Positions 1 to 8,636 are shown, counted from the stretch's first letter. The stretch: DNA of 64,000 nt from Gp1-AA122 sp035631655 (GCA_035631655.1 DASQIH010000181.1:65141-129140), one strand, 5' to 3'. Notes: generated by a model from the sequence alone, not told the origin. Translations and numbers: made by a program.

Positions 1-1
1 C

Positions 2-202
2 GTCGTGTGCGCTCTCGTCTCCGACCTCTACTGTCCCGGATTCGACCCGCGTCAATCGCTTGCGAAGGACTCGAACCTCGCGCAGGCCGCTGCGCGATAC
101 AAAGTCGATTCGAGCAAGCTCAATGCCGCAGTCCGCGAAGAACTCTCGAAGAAGACCGAAAAAAGAAAAAACACGAAAAACAAACGTAAGGCTGCCGCTT
201 GA
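2..202 (+). CDS. C-terminal end of a probable ParB-like partition protein (5' truncated by window)
   Basis: An open frame enters from the left edge and stops at the TGA ending at 202, so only about 66 C-terminal residues are visible and the true start lies outside the window. The tail contains a stretch reading FDPRQSLAKDSNLAQAAARY followed by AAVREELSKK and a lysine-rich end. I associate this style with ParB/RepB-type partition proteins carried by acidobacterial conjugative elements, but no catalytic or CTPase box is visible, so the assignment is an inference. A perfect-stem terminator follows directly, so this gene ends its transcription unit. Alternative: another DNA-binding protein of the element. 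Confidence 0.4.
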   Translation, partial: VVCALVSDLYCPGFDPRQSLAKDSNLAQAAARYKVDSSKLNAAVREELSKKTEKRKNTKNKRKAAA

Positions 203-220
203 GGTACCCCTTGCCTTGTG

Positions 221-260
221 CCGGGCCGCGATGCCGAGTCGCGGCCCGGTTTCCTTTTTT
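221..260 (+). terminator. Rho-independent terminator after the ParB-like gene
   Basis: A perfect 11-bp stem (221-231 with 239-249, GC-rich, arm CCGGGCCGCGA) has a 7-nt loop and is followed by TTTCCTTTTTT. It sits between the stop at 202 and the convergent XRE gene ending at 261, so it serves the upstream plus-strand gene. Confidence 0.9.
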
Positions 261-659
261 CTAGGCCTCAGCTCTCTCGCGACGGGCGCGCCCAGCGGCC
301 ATCTTTTGCGCCATAACCATGATCAGCTTTCGGTCTGTATCTGCCGCTTTGCTCAAACATTTCCGCAGTTTGTGAAGATACGTCGCTTGCTTGCCGCTGC
401 TGCCAAAGGCGATGTCATCCGAGGTCTTCCTCTTGAGCAGGTTCGGGAGCTTTGGCGGTTCGTCGCCGTCGTAGAACAGTTGATAGAGTGGAATTTCGAG
501 AGCTCGCGCTAATTTTTCGAGTGTTTCGATCGCCGGAACGGTGTGGCCGTTCTCCACCCGCGAAATGTAGCACCGCAACAGTCCCGTTCTTTTCTCGATG
601 TCGCCTTGCGAGAGCTTCTTGCTCTCGCGCAGTTCCCGCAAACGATCTCCGATTACCAT
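261..659 (-). CDS. XRE-family HTH transcriptional regulator
   Basis: A 132-aa protein with an N-terminal Cro/C1-type helix-turn-helix at about residues 5-60: RLRELRESKKLSQGDIEKRTG, then a recognition helix CYISRVENGHTVP, then LEKLARALEIPLYQLF. The C-terminal 65 residues are basic (KMAAGRARRERAEA end) with no recognised domain. It is monocistronic, converges on the ParB-like gene across a terminator, and its 115-bp upstream region separates it from another regulator on the same strand. The likely role is repression of element genes. It resembles the mini-XRE proteins at 14.0-14.7 kb only in the HTH. Confidence 0.85.
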   Translation of the reverse strand: MVIGDRLRELRESKKLSQGDIEKRTGLLRCYISRVENGHTVPAIETLEKLARALEIPLYQLFYDGDEPPKLPNLLKRKTSDDIAFGSSGKQATYLHKLRKCLSKAADTDRKLIMVMAQKMAAGRARRERAEA

Positions 660-774
660 GATGGCCTCTTTCTAGGATTGCGAATGACGGGGACGGATGA
701 ATAGAATATTCGCCTTTGCCCAGTATTACAAACGCGACCGAATTGGATTCCTTTAATCTCTTTTTGCAACTTCC

Positions 775-1557
775 TTATTGCTCAGCTTCCACGAGTCGCA
801 TGGTAACGCCGATGACGCGACCAACGATGTCGGCCTCGCGCGGATATGCGAATCGACGTACCTGGCACTTCGACTTCGGATGCGGGACCGCGCTGAGATA
901 GCCATCCTCCATCTGGCACCAGCTGCAAACAAACTCACCCCTCAACTCCACGAAATAAATTGGCCGGTCATCCTCGTCTTCCCATTTTGATTGCACAACC
1001 TTCCGCTGGTTCTGATCGATTTGCACAATAGAGCCAGGCCGGATGATTGGAAACATGGTACGGTCCGCGAGTCCCACGAAGCCGTAGACACCATTGCGCA
1101 GGTCCATGTGCTGAAGCAGGCGAATGGGAACTTCGCCCCAAATTTTGCTCAGCTTCGCGAGGAGACTCGTGCGGTCCAGCTTGAAGCTCCTCGATCTCAT
1201 CGGAACCACGATCGTGTCGTCGCGATCCGTAACTCGGGTATCGAGCTGAGTCTTCGAAGGACCGAACATCGCTTGATCCTTGTTGAAATCGCCGATGTTG
1301 CAGCCGAAAGCCGAAAAGATGCTCGACCAGTGAACGTTGTAAATCGCGCCTAGGGTATATTGCTTGCAGGCGCTCGGCGTGTACGTTCCGTTTTCGATGT
1401 TGTTGAGCCAGCCCCGGGAAATGAAATAGTCGGGATTCTGCTTCTTTTCTGCAAGTTGCCGGCTGCGCTCCTCCACCTGCCGCAAACTCAGACCGAGACG
1501 TTCCCTTATCCGCTTTAAACGAACACCCACCCTTTCGGATTGCGTGCTTGCTTCCAT
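775..1557 (-). CDS. HTH/LexA-S24-like transcriptional regulator (single copy form)
   Basis: About 260 aa when started at the ATG at 1557, which begins just before the HTH; an upstream in-frame start would add 38 residues. Residues about 8-95 form an XRE-like HTH with an insertion (GVRLKRIRERLGLSLRQVEERS, then WLNNIENGTYTPS). Residues about 130-255 look like an S24/LexA-type beta domain (TMFPIIRPGSIVQID, then YFVELRGEFVCSWCQM and IVGRVIGVTMRLV). The classical GDSM nucleophile motif is not intact (DRTM here), so autoproteolysis is doubtful. It is divergent from a two-fold duplicated relative at 1749, with a palindrome at 1653-1670 between them, which suggests mutual or auto-regulation. Confidence 0.8.
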   Translation of the reverse strand: MEASTQSERVGVRLKRIRERLGLSLRQVEERSRQLAEKKQNPDYFISRGWLNNIENGTYTPSACKQYTLGAIYNVHWSSIFSAFGCNIGDFNKDQAMFGPSKTQLDTRVTDRDDTIVVPMRSRSFKLDRTSLLAKLSKIWGEVPIRLLQHMDLRNGVYGFVGLADRTMFPIIRPGSIVQIDQNQRKVVQSKWEDEDDRPIYFVELRGEFVCSWCQMEDGYLSAVPHPKSKCQVRRFAYPREADIVGRVIGVTMRLVEAEQ

Positions 1558-1652
1558 TGGTGCCGGCCCGATTATTACTTGGTTACTGAACGCGATTTCA
1601 CGTGTCTCTACCTTAGCACGGCGGAGCCGTTCCCCCGGATTGCGTGTCGTTT

Positions 1653-1670
1653 CGTCCGGTATTCCGGACA
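1653..1670. promoter_or_regulatory. Palindromic operator-like site between divergent S24-type regulators
   Basis: CGTCCGGTATTCCGGACA: 6-bp perfect arms GTCCGG/CCGGAC around TATT. It lies in the 191-bp gap between the regulator starts at 1557 and 1749 and resembles sites at 11844, 13514 and 14802 (pattern nGTCyGG-4-CCrGACA). Confidence 0.55.
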
Positions 1671-1748
1671 CTTCCGGTTGTCCCTAAATACAGCCATCAC
1701 AAACATTTATCTCCATTTGTTCAGCTCTCGCCTTCGACTGTGTTGACC

Positions 1749-3320
1749 ATGACGCGTTCCCTTCGCTCGAGGCTTGGTCGAAGCGCCATCGTTGGCGCAA
1801 TTCTTGCTTCTCGCGGACTCAGCTTGGCGGATGCGTATCAGGCGTCCAGAACGTCTGGCTTGAATCCACCTCTTAACCCGCTTCCCCACAACTTTCACAG
1901 GGCGCTCGATGGGTCGCAGTTCTGTCCCAGCTTGTATCAGCTGTTGACTCTCAGCAGACTGACCCGCTATCGGCTTGTCGATTGGCTTGCGGTTTTTGGG
2001 TTCTATTTGCACGAGATCATCCGCATACAGACACTGTTCCCGCCTGCCCGCACCGTCGAACTCGACTCGCAAGCGTACGAAGGGACACGCGGGGCGCCAT
2101 GGTTTGAAGAACTTCGTCCTCCCGACTTCTCAGCGCCGCTTGCCCCCTTGACCCGTTGGTTAGGGCTCAGCAGCCGTCGCGCGTTCCATCCCCCACGTGC
2201 GCACCCTGCTTCTTTGCATCGATTTGTGAGAATCGGTACCCAAGATTCGTTCGCCTTCCCGGACCTGCTTCCGGGAAGCATTGTTCGCATTCGCTCGCGA
2301 CCGGAAAACAAAGGCGCTCTTACAGCCGATGAGTCCCGATCGGGGCTTTTTCTCGTCGAGCATAGTCAAGGCTTGGTATGCACCCGCCTCGGGCGATCTT
2401 CCAGCGGAAAGGTTGTCCTGTGTTCGAGACAAATGCCTTACGCTCCTGTGGAGCTCCAGCAGGGAACGGAGGCTAACGTTCTTGGAAAAGCAGACCTCGA
2501 ACTCCGTATGCTCGGTGGCACGGAGACTCCCCTCGTCCCGTTGCGGCTCGGACGTTTTTGGACGCCCCGACCGCTTCGCGCCGCGCCTCCTCAAAATGTC
2601 GGAGAATTCATCCGGAAGGCGCGGCTGCGTTCCGGGCTGACATTTCGTGAGGCATCCCGGCGGACGATGCAGATTGCTCGCCGGCTCGGGAACAGCCGCT
2701 ACTATTGCGCTCCGGGCACGCTCTCTGATTTTGAAACCCGAAAATTGCTCCCCCGGCAAATTCACAAAATCATTTCCATCTGCGCTGTCTATTTCGCAAA
2801 TCCCACCCGATTGCTGGATGTCGGGGGTGTCCCGCTCGAAGTCGCCGGACACCGCTCCATCCCGGAAGAGTTCCTGCCGCGAGCATCGCGCGAGAACACT
2901 CCTCGGAAGCGATCGCCATTCCTCAAAGCTGTCGAACGGCGTTTTGGAAAAGTTCCCTACTTCCTGAGTCAGTCGCTCGCAGGTTTGTTCCGCTTGCCCG
3001 ACGTTTCTCCTCGAGACGTTTTTTGGGCCGGAGGCTCTCACTTGCCTATCCGGTCCCGACTGGATGGCGCTCTCTTTCTGGCTTTGGACCGGAGGCAAAA
3101 GGTCCCGCGCCCTTCGTTGTCCGCCCCAGCATCACAGCAGCCCTTGTATGTCGCACTGCTGCGCGATGGCACTTACTTGTGCGGCTTTTGCGCGTTGCAA
3201 AATGGCGTGTTGATTCTCCGGCCTTGTCAGAAAGGGCAACCGAAGTTCCTGCGTCTTCGGAATCGCGTGGAGGCGGAAGTGGTCGGAAGAGTCATCGCGG
3301 TTCTCCGAAAATTGCGCTGA
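1749..3320 (+). CDS. Tandemly duplicated HTH/S24-like regulator (two HTH + two S24-like halves)
   Basis: A 523-aa protein from the ATG at 1749 (an upstream start at 1644 would run through the divergent promoter region). It is two diverged copies of the architecture seen in the 775-1557 protein. Copy 1 has a weak HTH-like segment (about 10-95) and an S24-like domain (FPDLLPGSIVRI, then LFLVEHSQGLVCTRL and VLGKADLELRML). Copy 2 starts near residue 282 (VGEFIRKARLRSGLTFREAS) and ends with YVALLRDGTYLCGFCALQNG and EVVGRVIAVLRKL. The shared C-terminal signature (LCGFC..., VVGRVI) links all three copies. It lies directly upstream of the lasso-type operon and is a candidate regulator of it. No known single family name is claimed. 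Confidence 0.7.
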   Translation: MTRSLRSRLGRSAIVGAILASRGLSLADAYQASRTSGLNPPLNPLPHNFHRALDGSQFCPSLYQLLTLSRLTRYRLVDWLAVFGFYLHEIIRIQTLFPPARTVELDSQAYEGTRGAPWFEELRPPDFSAPLAPLTRWLGLSSRRAFHPPRAHPASLHRFVRIGTQDSFAFPDLLPGSIVRIRSRPENKGALTADESRSGLFLVEHSQGLVCTRLGRSSSGKVVLCSRQMPYAPVELQQGTEANVLGKADLELRMLGGTETPLVPLRLGRFWTPRPLRAAPPQNVGEFIRKARLRSGLTFREASRRTMQIARRLGNSRYYCAPGTLSDFETRKLLPRQIHKIISICAVYFANPTRLLDVGGVPLEVAGHRSIPEEFLPRASRENTPRKRSPFLKAVERRFGKVPYFLSQSLAGLFRLPDVSPRDVFWAGGSHLPIRSRLDGALFLALDRRQKVPRPSLSAPASQQPLYVALLRDGTYLCGFCALQNGVLILRPCQKGQPKFLRLRNRVEAEVVGRVIAVLRKLR

Positions 3321-3513
3321 TTCTCAAAACGCGAGCAGAAACCCGAACATCAGTTGAGACTTGACGGCTCAGCCCGCAACGCGCAGACGGCGGCGCGAGC
3401 CGTGATTCGGCGAACGCCGGAACAATCGCGAACATTTTTTCGAGCGAGTGGCTTTCGCGCGACGCACGTGGCAACTTGCACGTATCGCATGGGCCAGACT
3501 TAGGGGTTGTTCA

Positions 3514-3780
3514 ATGTTGCGTCTCTCGAAGAACCTCCGCTCCGTCACCAACGCCGACGGCGGCGTTGTCCTCGATCTCGGACGCGGACAGATTTTCCGG
3601 TGCAATGCAACCGGCGCGGTTGTCCTAGAAATCCTGGCTCGCGGAGAGACGGAAGAAGGTGTCGTCCGCGAAGTCAGTCGCCGTTGCCAAGTGGATGCCG
3701 CTCTTGTCTCCGTTGATGTCCATGACTTTCTCGTTTCTCTCACAAGCCACGCTTTATTGAGCGAAAACGATCGCGACTGA
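3514..3780 (+). CDS. PqqD-like RiPP recognition element protein (lasso B1)
   Basis: An 88-aa protein from the ATG at 3514; an in-frame upstream start at 3448 would add a basic 22-aa extension. The whole protein is a PqqD/RRE-like fold: LRLSKNLRSVTNADGGVVLD, then GQIFRCNATGAVVLEIL and a final helix DVHDFLVSLTSHALL. In lasso clusters with split B proteins, B1 binds the leader peptide and presents it to the B2 protease and C cyclase. The next gene (B2) starts 15 bp downstream and C follows, so the three are surely co-transcribed. The leader of the peptide at 6164 contains the YxxP-type motif such proteins bind. Confidence 0.85.
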   Translation: MLRLSKNLRSVTNADGGVVLDLGRGQIFRCNATGAVVLEILARGETEEGVVREVSRRCQVDAALVSVDVHDFLVSLTSHALLSENDRD

Positions 3781-3795
3781 CCCAGGCATGCAAAT

Positions 3796-4206
3796 ATGGA
3801 CCAAGCATCATCTAAACCTGGATTCCCTTCAATGGCAGTGGACGTTTTTCGCGCCTATGTCCATCTCCTGCGATTCGATTTCTTGCTGGCACGTCGTGGA
3901 TTTCCCGCCGTCCACGAGCAAGTGCGCAAATCCTGCGTCCGCCAGCAGAGTCGCACCCTTGATGCTCCTGAGCGGATCTGTCATGCGTTCGACCTCGCCT
4001 GCGTGCTCTATTTCAAACAGGTCCGCTGCCTGCAGCGCTCGGCCGCGACCGCTGTCCTGCTCCGCAGGTCGGGATTTGCCGCTCAACTCGTAATCGGTGT
4101 CCAGCCGTGCCCATTCCGCGCCCACGCTTGGGTCGAGCTCGACGGATGTGTCGTGAATGACAAAAGCTACGTCGCGTCCATGTACCAGGTGTTGGAGCGA
4201 TGCTGA
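3796..4206 (+). CDS. Lasso leader peptidase, transglutaminase-like (lasso B2)
   Basis: A 136-aa transglutaminase-like cysteine protease. The catalytic triad can be read: C78 in RCLQRSAATAVLLRRSGF, H110 in RAHAWVELDG, D122 in VVNDKSY. The length and the CLxRS...AHAWVE pattern fit the B2 family of lasso biosynthesis (PF13471-type), which removes the leader before ring closure. It lies between B1 and C, 21 bp before the C start, as in split-B operons. The N-terminal region (VDVFRAYVHLLRFDFLLARRG) is the helical part usual for the family. Confidence 0.9.
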   Translation: MDQASSKPGFPSMAVDVFRAYVHLLRFDFLLARRGFPAVHEQVRKSCVRQQSRTLDAPERICHAFDLACVLYFKQVRCLQRSAATAVLLRRSGFAAQLVIGVQPCPFRAHAWVELDGCVVNDKSYVASMYQVLERC

Positions 4207-4227
4207 CGTAGTGCCGAGAGAGACTCT

Positions 4228-6201
4228 ATGAGCGAACAATTTGGTCGATGGAATTTTGACGGACAGTCCGTGGACCCCAGCTACGTGGCCAAAGCCAGGA
4301 CGCTTTTCGCTCCATACGCTATCGATGCAGAAGCCTTGTGCGTCAAAGGACCTTTCTTTCTCTTGCACGCCGCGCTGTACTCCACTTTGGAGTCGCGCAA
4401 CGAACGTCAGCCTCTTGCCTCGCCCACCGGGACGTTCCTCACCTGGACCGGCCGGCTCGACAACCGGTCGGAACTCGCCTCCAACAGGGAGCGCATAGCC
4501 GAAGACAGGACAACAGACCTATCGATTGTCGCTTCCTTGTATGACAGAGAAGGAACGCAATGCCTGGGCCGTCTGATCGGGGACTGGTCGCTGAGCGCTC
4601 TGCACTACTACGAGAGAGCGTTGGTTCTCGCTTCTGACTTTCTTGCTTCACATCCGCTGTATTTCTTGCTTGCTGAACGCTACGTTGCGTGGTCCACGGT
4701 TCTGGACGTGCTCGTTCAACTTACTGACCAAAGTCTCACCCTAAACGAAGACTACGTTGCCGGTTGGCTCTACGCCTTTCCGTCAGCGGGTCTCACACCG
4801 TATCGCGAAATCCAAGCCGTTCCGCCTGCATCGTTTGTCAAAATCAAGAACCGCACGGTCAGCATAGGAAAGCATTGGGAGTTCGGCCCGCCAATCAACC
4901 TGCGCGGCTTGCCTGATTCAGAATACGAACAGCGTTTCCGTCACTTCTTCCGACAGGCGGTGCGCCGCCGATTGCGTTCTTCGAATCCCATCGTCGCCGA
5001 ACTTAGCGGTGGAATGGATTCGTCTTCCATCGTGTGCGTTGCGGATTCCATCCTTGCAGAAACCGCCATCGCGCCGCGCTTAGACACGCTTTCGTATCTC
5101 GATGACGCAGAACCCAATTGGAATGAACGGCCATTTGTACTCGCAGTCGAGACGAAACGTCATAGTTCCGGCCTGCACGTGAACGTCAGCTCCCAGCATG
5201 CGTTCCTTCGCGAGCGTGATAGTAGCCGGTTCGGGAGTACGCCAGAGGGCGGCCTAGTTCCTCCGCCAGCGCAGCTAGAAGTAGCCGCCTACATGGAGAG
5301 AAACAACGTCCGCGTCGTTCTCTCGGGCCTTGGAGGCGACGAATGCACCGGAGGAGGCCCGGATGCCAGTCCAGAGCTTGCGGACCTACTGAGTGAGAGG
5401 CGCTTGATGGAGTTCTTCCGCCGCGGACTCGCTTGGAGCCTCTCTGTTCGACGTCCTGTGATCTCGGTGTATGCGGCCGCCGTCGCGGGTTTCTTTCCTC
5501 AGACTCTCTACCCCTCAAGCCTTTTGTTCAAGGCGGTACCCTGGATTCATCCTGAATTCGAGCGGCGCCAGCGTGACAACGAGGCGTGTCGACGACTGCG
5601 CCTGAGACTCGGCGGGCCTTTGCCTAGTTTTCAGGAAAATCTCTATGCACTCGATTGGTTGCGCCGGCAGATCTTCTCCGCGCCTTTGCCGGCCACGCAC
5701 GACCGTCGCTATCCTTTCCTCGACCGAGACCTTCTCGAATTCCTCTACGCTGTTCCTCGCGAACAAATGGTACAACCGGGCCGCCGTCGCCACCTCTTGC
5801 GCCGCGCGTTGCGCGGCATCGTTCCCGAACCTGTGCTCGAGCGGAAGCGCAAAGCCTATGTTGCTCGCGCTCCAATGCGAGCGCTCCAAGAAGAATCAGA
5901 AAAGCTTCGCGATTGGACCAAGGAAATGCGCTGCGCCGACCTCGACTTCGTCGATCTGAAACAATTTCATGGTGCGCTAGAAGCAGCACGCGAAGGTGAC
6001 GACTCACACCTTTGGAGAATCAGCCGTACCCTGGCGCTCGAATCTTGGCTGCGCGATCCGTCTATTCAGTCGCTACTTTCCCCGGTGCACGGGAATGCTT
6101 ACCGCCGCTCCGGAAGCCCGACTTTCCAGCTGGGAATATCCACGAAGGAAGGAGGTGAAGAATATGAAATACGAGAAGCCGGAAATTCTCTGCGTCAATG
6201 A
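4228..6201 (+). CDS. Asparagine-synthetase-like lasso macrolactam synthetase (lasso C)
   Basis: 657 aa. Residues 1 to about 210 form a class-II glutamine-amidotransferase-like domain that lacks the nucleophile Cys2 (it starts MSEQFGRW), as is normal for lasso cyclases. The synthetase domain carries the ATP-pyrophosphatase signature SGGMDSSS at 260-267, then LSGLGGDECTGG and FLDRDLLEFLYAVPREQM, with a basic ERKRKAY motif near the C terminus. It should adenylate an Asp/Glu side chain of the core peptide and close the lactam ring. The putative precursor ORF overlaps its last 38 bp in another frame. A genuine asparagine synthetase is unlikely given the missing Cys2 and the B1/B2 neighbours. Confidence 0.9.
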   Translation: MSEQFGRWNFDGQSVDPSYVAKARTLFAPYAIDAEALCVKGPFFLLHAALYSTLESRNERQPLASPTGTFLTWTGRLDNRSELASNRERIAEDRTTDLSIVASLYDREGTQCLGRLIGDWSLSALHYYERALVLASDFLASHPLYFLLAERYVAWSTVLDVLVQLTDQSLTLNEDYVAGWLYAFPSAGLTPYREIQAVPPASFVKIKNRTVSIGKHWEFGPPINLRGLPDSEYEQRFRHFFRQAVRRRLRSSNPIVAELSGGMDSSSIVCVADSILAETAIAPRLDTLSYLDDAEPNWNERPFVLAVETKRHSSGLHVNVSSQHAFLRERDSSRFGSTPEGGLVPPPAQLEVAAYMERNNVRVVLSGLGGDECTGGGPDASPELADLLSERRLMEFFRRGLAWSLSVRRPVISVYAAAVAGFFPQTLYPSSLLFKAVPWIHPEFERRQRDNEACRRLRLRLGGPLPSFQENLYALDWLRRQIFSAPLPATHDRRYPFLDRDLLEFLYAVPREQMVQPGRRRHLLRRALRGIVPEPVLERKRKAYVARAPMRALQEESEKLRDWTKEMRCADLDFVDLKQFHGALEAAREGDDSHLWRISRTLALESWLRDPSIQSLLSPVHGNAYRRSGSPTFQLGISTKEGGEEYEIREAGNSLRQ

Positions 6202-6298
6202 CGCAGCGAAGACGATCCAAAACATGCTGAAGAATGTCATCGCAGCGGACAGCTCGAACGGCACGAACCAGCCGCCCGCGTTTCCGTCAGAAGAGTGA
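6164..6298 (+). CDS. Putative lasso-type RiPP precursor peptide
   Basis: A 44-aa ORF with a near-perfect Shine-Dalgarno (AAGGAAGGAGGTGAAG ending 4 nt before the ATG), overlapping the 3' end of the cyclase gene. The N-terminus MKYEKPEILCVNDAAKT aligns with the lasso leader consensus YxxPxL-(3)-G-(5)-T: Y3, P6, I8, N12 in place of G, T17. By the usual rule the Thr is at -2, so the core would begin at Q19. The first acidic residue would then be D29 (core position 11) rather than 7-9, and the next are E43/E44 at the very end. The C-terminus is GTNQPPAFPSEE. The leader therefore fits, but the ring cannot be placed by canonical rules. A strong terminator follows. Confidence 0.7.
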   Translation: MKYEKPEILCVNDAAKTIQNMLKNVIAADSSNGTNQPPAFPSEE

Positions 6299-6307
6299 GT
6301 GAAACGG

Positions 6308-6349
6308 CCGGGGCGCTTGCAGGCCACAAGCGCCCCGGCACACTTTTTT
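6308..6349 (+). terminator. Rho-independent terminator of the lasso operon
   Basis: A perfect 12-bp stem, CCGGGGCGCTTG (6308-6319) with CAAGCGCCCCGG (6327-6338), then CACAC and six T residues. It lies 10 bp after the precursor stop and separates the operon from the convergent isopeptidase gene. Confidence 0.92.
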
Positions 6350-6401
6350 GGTATTGGACGCTGCGAGCGACCGGCATCAAGTCGTAGGGCTAGCCGCGTT
6401 C

Positions 6402-8636
6402 TCATCTCTGCTTTTCAAGCATTTCTTTCCAGCGCGCATACTGTTCCCGCTTTTCCGGCACGGAATCGATCTCACCCTTCAGCCAGAAACTGAACCAGTC
6501 GACGTTGCCTTCCTGCGAAGTCATGCGCTCCCAAGGCTTGACCAGTAGATGCGTTGCATCCGGGAGGTAAATCATGTCGGCTGGGCGGTCCAACATCACC
6601 AGCTTCGCGTACCATTCCCAGTTTCCAATGACCGCGGAAATCCCGCCGTATCCCTCGAGGCGAACAGGAGTTCGCAGCCGATCCACGGTGAACGAAGGCG
6701 ACCTCTCCCTCCACAGGTCGAGAGTCGCGCCAAAGGGTTCGCCCCCATTGACGGTCATCCAGTCCCGCTTCGAATACGGATTTACGAGATATTGAAGATA
6801 TCCGCCGTCAAAGCCGTCCGCCACCGTAGCCGCGGCGAAATGATATGAGGAGTGCGTCAGCGTGTATTCAACACTGTAGACCGTGCGGCTGAATCCAATG
6901 ATTCCGACGCGGTTGCGATCAATGAGCGCCCGGCTGTCCAGATAGTCGACCGCTCCTTCGTACGCGCTCATCTGTCGAGGGGCCTCCTCCGGCGTGCGCC
7001 ACACCTTCGTGTCCGCCCCTTGCTCAGTCGCGTATCCAATCTGCAGAACCAGGATGTCCCGAGCAGCAAGCGGTTGCGCTGCAAATGCGCTGTTCCAGGG
7101 CCCATTGATCCAGAATTCTTGTCGGCTAAATCCGTGCGTTTGCAAGACAGCGGGATACCGCGTCCCCGGCCTGTAGTGCAGTGGATAGTAGAGTCCCCCT
7201 TCGACTTCATGTCCGTCTTTCGCACGCCAGGTGACTCGTTCCACCTTGGCAAATTGCAATTCCCGGAATTGAGGATTTAGGTCCAGCAGCAGCTGTTTCT
7301 CTCGATGTTGCGCGTCGCTTACGAAGATTCTCGGGGCTGAATTGAGATCCTGTTCCAGCGAGACTTCGGGCCGGGCACCTGTCGCGCGCCGCAAATTCGC
7401 TGTTGCTTCGCGCCATCCCGCTTCGGTCTTGCGGTAGATAGCGAACCCTCCTTCCGGATCCTGAGCGGGCGGACGAAGGGACACCTCCCCTGTTTCCGTA
7501 TTCCATCGATCCGCGATCAGCTGCTTGTCCGACACTTTTGAGAAAGCTCGCGTCGAGGGATTTACTTCCACGATGAACGAGTGCGCTTTTCGAGCTTCCA
7601 GTTCCTCAGGGTCATTCACATCCAATGGCAAGAATGCCCCGGAGACCACGACCGAGCTTCCGTCGGGAGACCACGCAGCCGCGCCGAGCGTCAGATCGAT
7701 GGTCCCGTCCACGATCGGACGCACCTCTCCTGTGCTTGTATCTGCCACTAGAAACTGACTGAGCCAGGAGAAAGGGCCTCGATTGCGCGACGCCATGGCC
7801 TCCGCATGAATCAGCGGGTCCTGGTAGTCCTTCCAACTTGCCGGAACCTTCCGCAGCAACACGTCGAAAAGGACATACTTGCCGTTCGGACTGATTGAGA
7901 TTTGCTTGAACGCTTCGAAATAGTCTGCGAACACAATGGGAAATGGCTGTCGTCCGGGCTTCTTAACATAGACCTCTGCGCCGAGCAGCAGACTCGGCTC
8001 CTTGCAGTCCTCGAGACTTCTGGGAATGTCGTCGAGAGCCTCATTGATGATGGCGTAGCCTCGCGCGCATCTTTCGTAGGCTGCTTCGTTGTTCAAACGA
8101 CTCCGTTCTGCAGCATACGCAATGATTTGTGACTTCGGGTACAAGTCGAAATCGATGAGCGGCGTCGCATGGTCGGTGAGTTGCTCCATGCGGCTGTCGG
8201 CAATCCGCAGAGAATACACTTGCGATGTGCTCCGCGCCTCCCCTAGAAAAACAATACGCTCCGCATCGATCCATCGTACATTTCGAATTGCGTCACGATT
8301 TGAATGAGACCGCAGAGTTACAAGGACCTTTGGCTCGGAAGACCGGAAAATCTCGGCGCTTTCATAAAGAAGAAGAGAAAATTCTCTTTCGTTTGTCTCG
8401 AGAATTCCGCGTTCCACGACGATCACGAAGTGTTTCTTGTCCGGCGAGAATATCGCGACACGATTTTTGGATGCGTCTTGCGCCGCGTATTGCGGCTCGG
8501 GAACGGTTGCCATTCGGATGGTGTCGGCTACCGTTACGCCTCTTTTCTTGCTCTCTTCCCCGGCGCTCAACCGGCTTGAAAGAGACATCATCGCCACAAC
8601 TACGATTCCTATACCCGCAAAGAGCTCCTTTCGCAC
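6402..8636 (-). CDS. Lasso peptide isopeptidase (Atxe2-like prolyl oligopeptidase family)
   Basis: 744 aa with an N-terminal signal peptide (MRKELFAGIGIVVVAMMSLS, cleavage near residue 25), suggesting export. The N-terminal half is a beta-propeller-like region (FSPDKKHFVIVVERG, RNVRWIDAERIVFLG, WSPDGSSVVVSGA). The C-terminal alpha/beta hydrolase has nucleophile S583 in GIIGFSRTVYSVEYTLTHSS and H696 in PDATHLLVKPWERM. The GFSRT-Y-YTLTHS signature is characteristic of the lasso isopeptidases that linearise imported lasso peptides. It lies downstream of the TonB receptor on the same strand (54-bp gap), the same pairing as in proteobacterial astexin-type clusters. Alternative: a general secreted prolyl oligopeptidase. 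Confidence 0.82.
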   Translation of the reverse strand: MRKELFAGIGIVVVAMMSLSSRLSAGEESKKRGVTVADTIRMATVPEPQYAAQDASKNRVAIFSPDKKHFVIVVERGILETNEREFSLLLYESAEIFRSSEPKVLVTLRSHSNRDAIRNVRWIDAERIVFLGEARSTSQVYSLRIADSRMEQLTDHATPLIDFDLYPKSQIIAYAAERSRLNNEAAYERCARGYAIINEALDDIPRSLEDCKEPSLLLGAEVYVKKPGRQPFPIVFADYFEAFKQISISPNGKYVLFDVLLRKVPASWKDYQDPLIHAEAMASRNRGPFSWLSQFLVADTSTGEVRPIVDGTIDLTLGAAAWSPDGSSVVVSGAFLPLDVNDPEELEARKAHSFIVEVNPSTRAFSKVSDKQLIADRWNTETGEVSLRPPAQDPEGGFAIYRKTEAGWREATANLRRATGARPEVSLEQDLNSAPRIFVSDAQHREKQLLLDLNPQFRELQFAKVERVTWRAKDGHEVEGGLYYPLHYRPGTRYPAVLQTHGFSRQEFWINGPWNSAFAAQPLAARDILVLQIGYATEQGADTKVWRTPEEAPRQMSAYEGAVDYLDSRALIDRNRVGIIGFSRTVYSVEYTLTHSSYHFAAATVADGFDGGYLQYLVNPYSKRDWMTVNGGEPFGATLDLWRERSPSFTVDRLRTPVRLEGYGGISAVIGNWEWYAKLVMLDRPADMIYLPDATHLLVKPWERMTSQEGNVDWFSFWLKGEIDSVPEKREQYARWKEMLEKQR

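Noticed and set aside
2160..3098. Long open frame on the minus strand opposite the duplicated regulator
   Set aside because: Low-complexity Ser/Arg-rich composition, no motif, and fully antisense to a frame with clear HTH/S24-like repeats.
4228..6201. Ordinary asparagine synthetase
   Set aside because: No Cys2 nucleophile, and the gene lies between B2 and a short leader-peptide gene.
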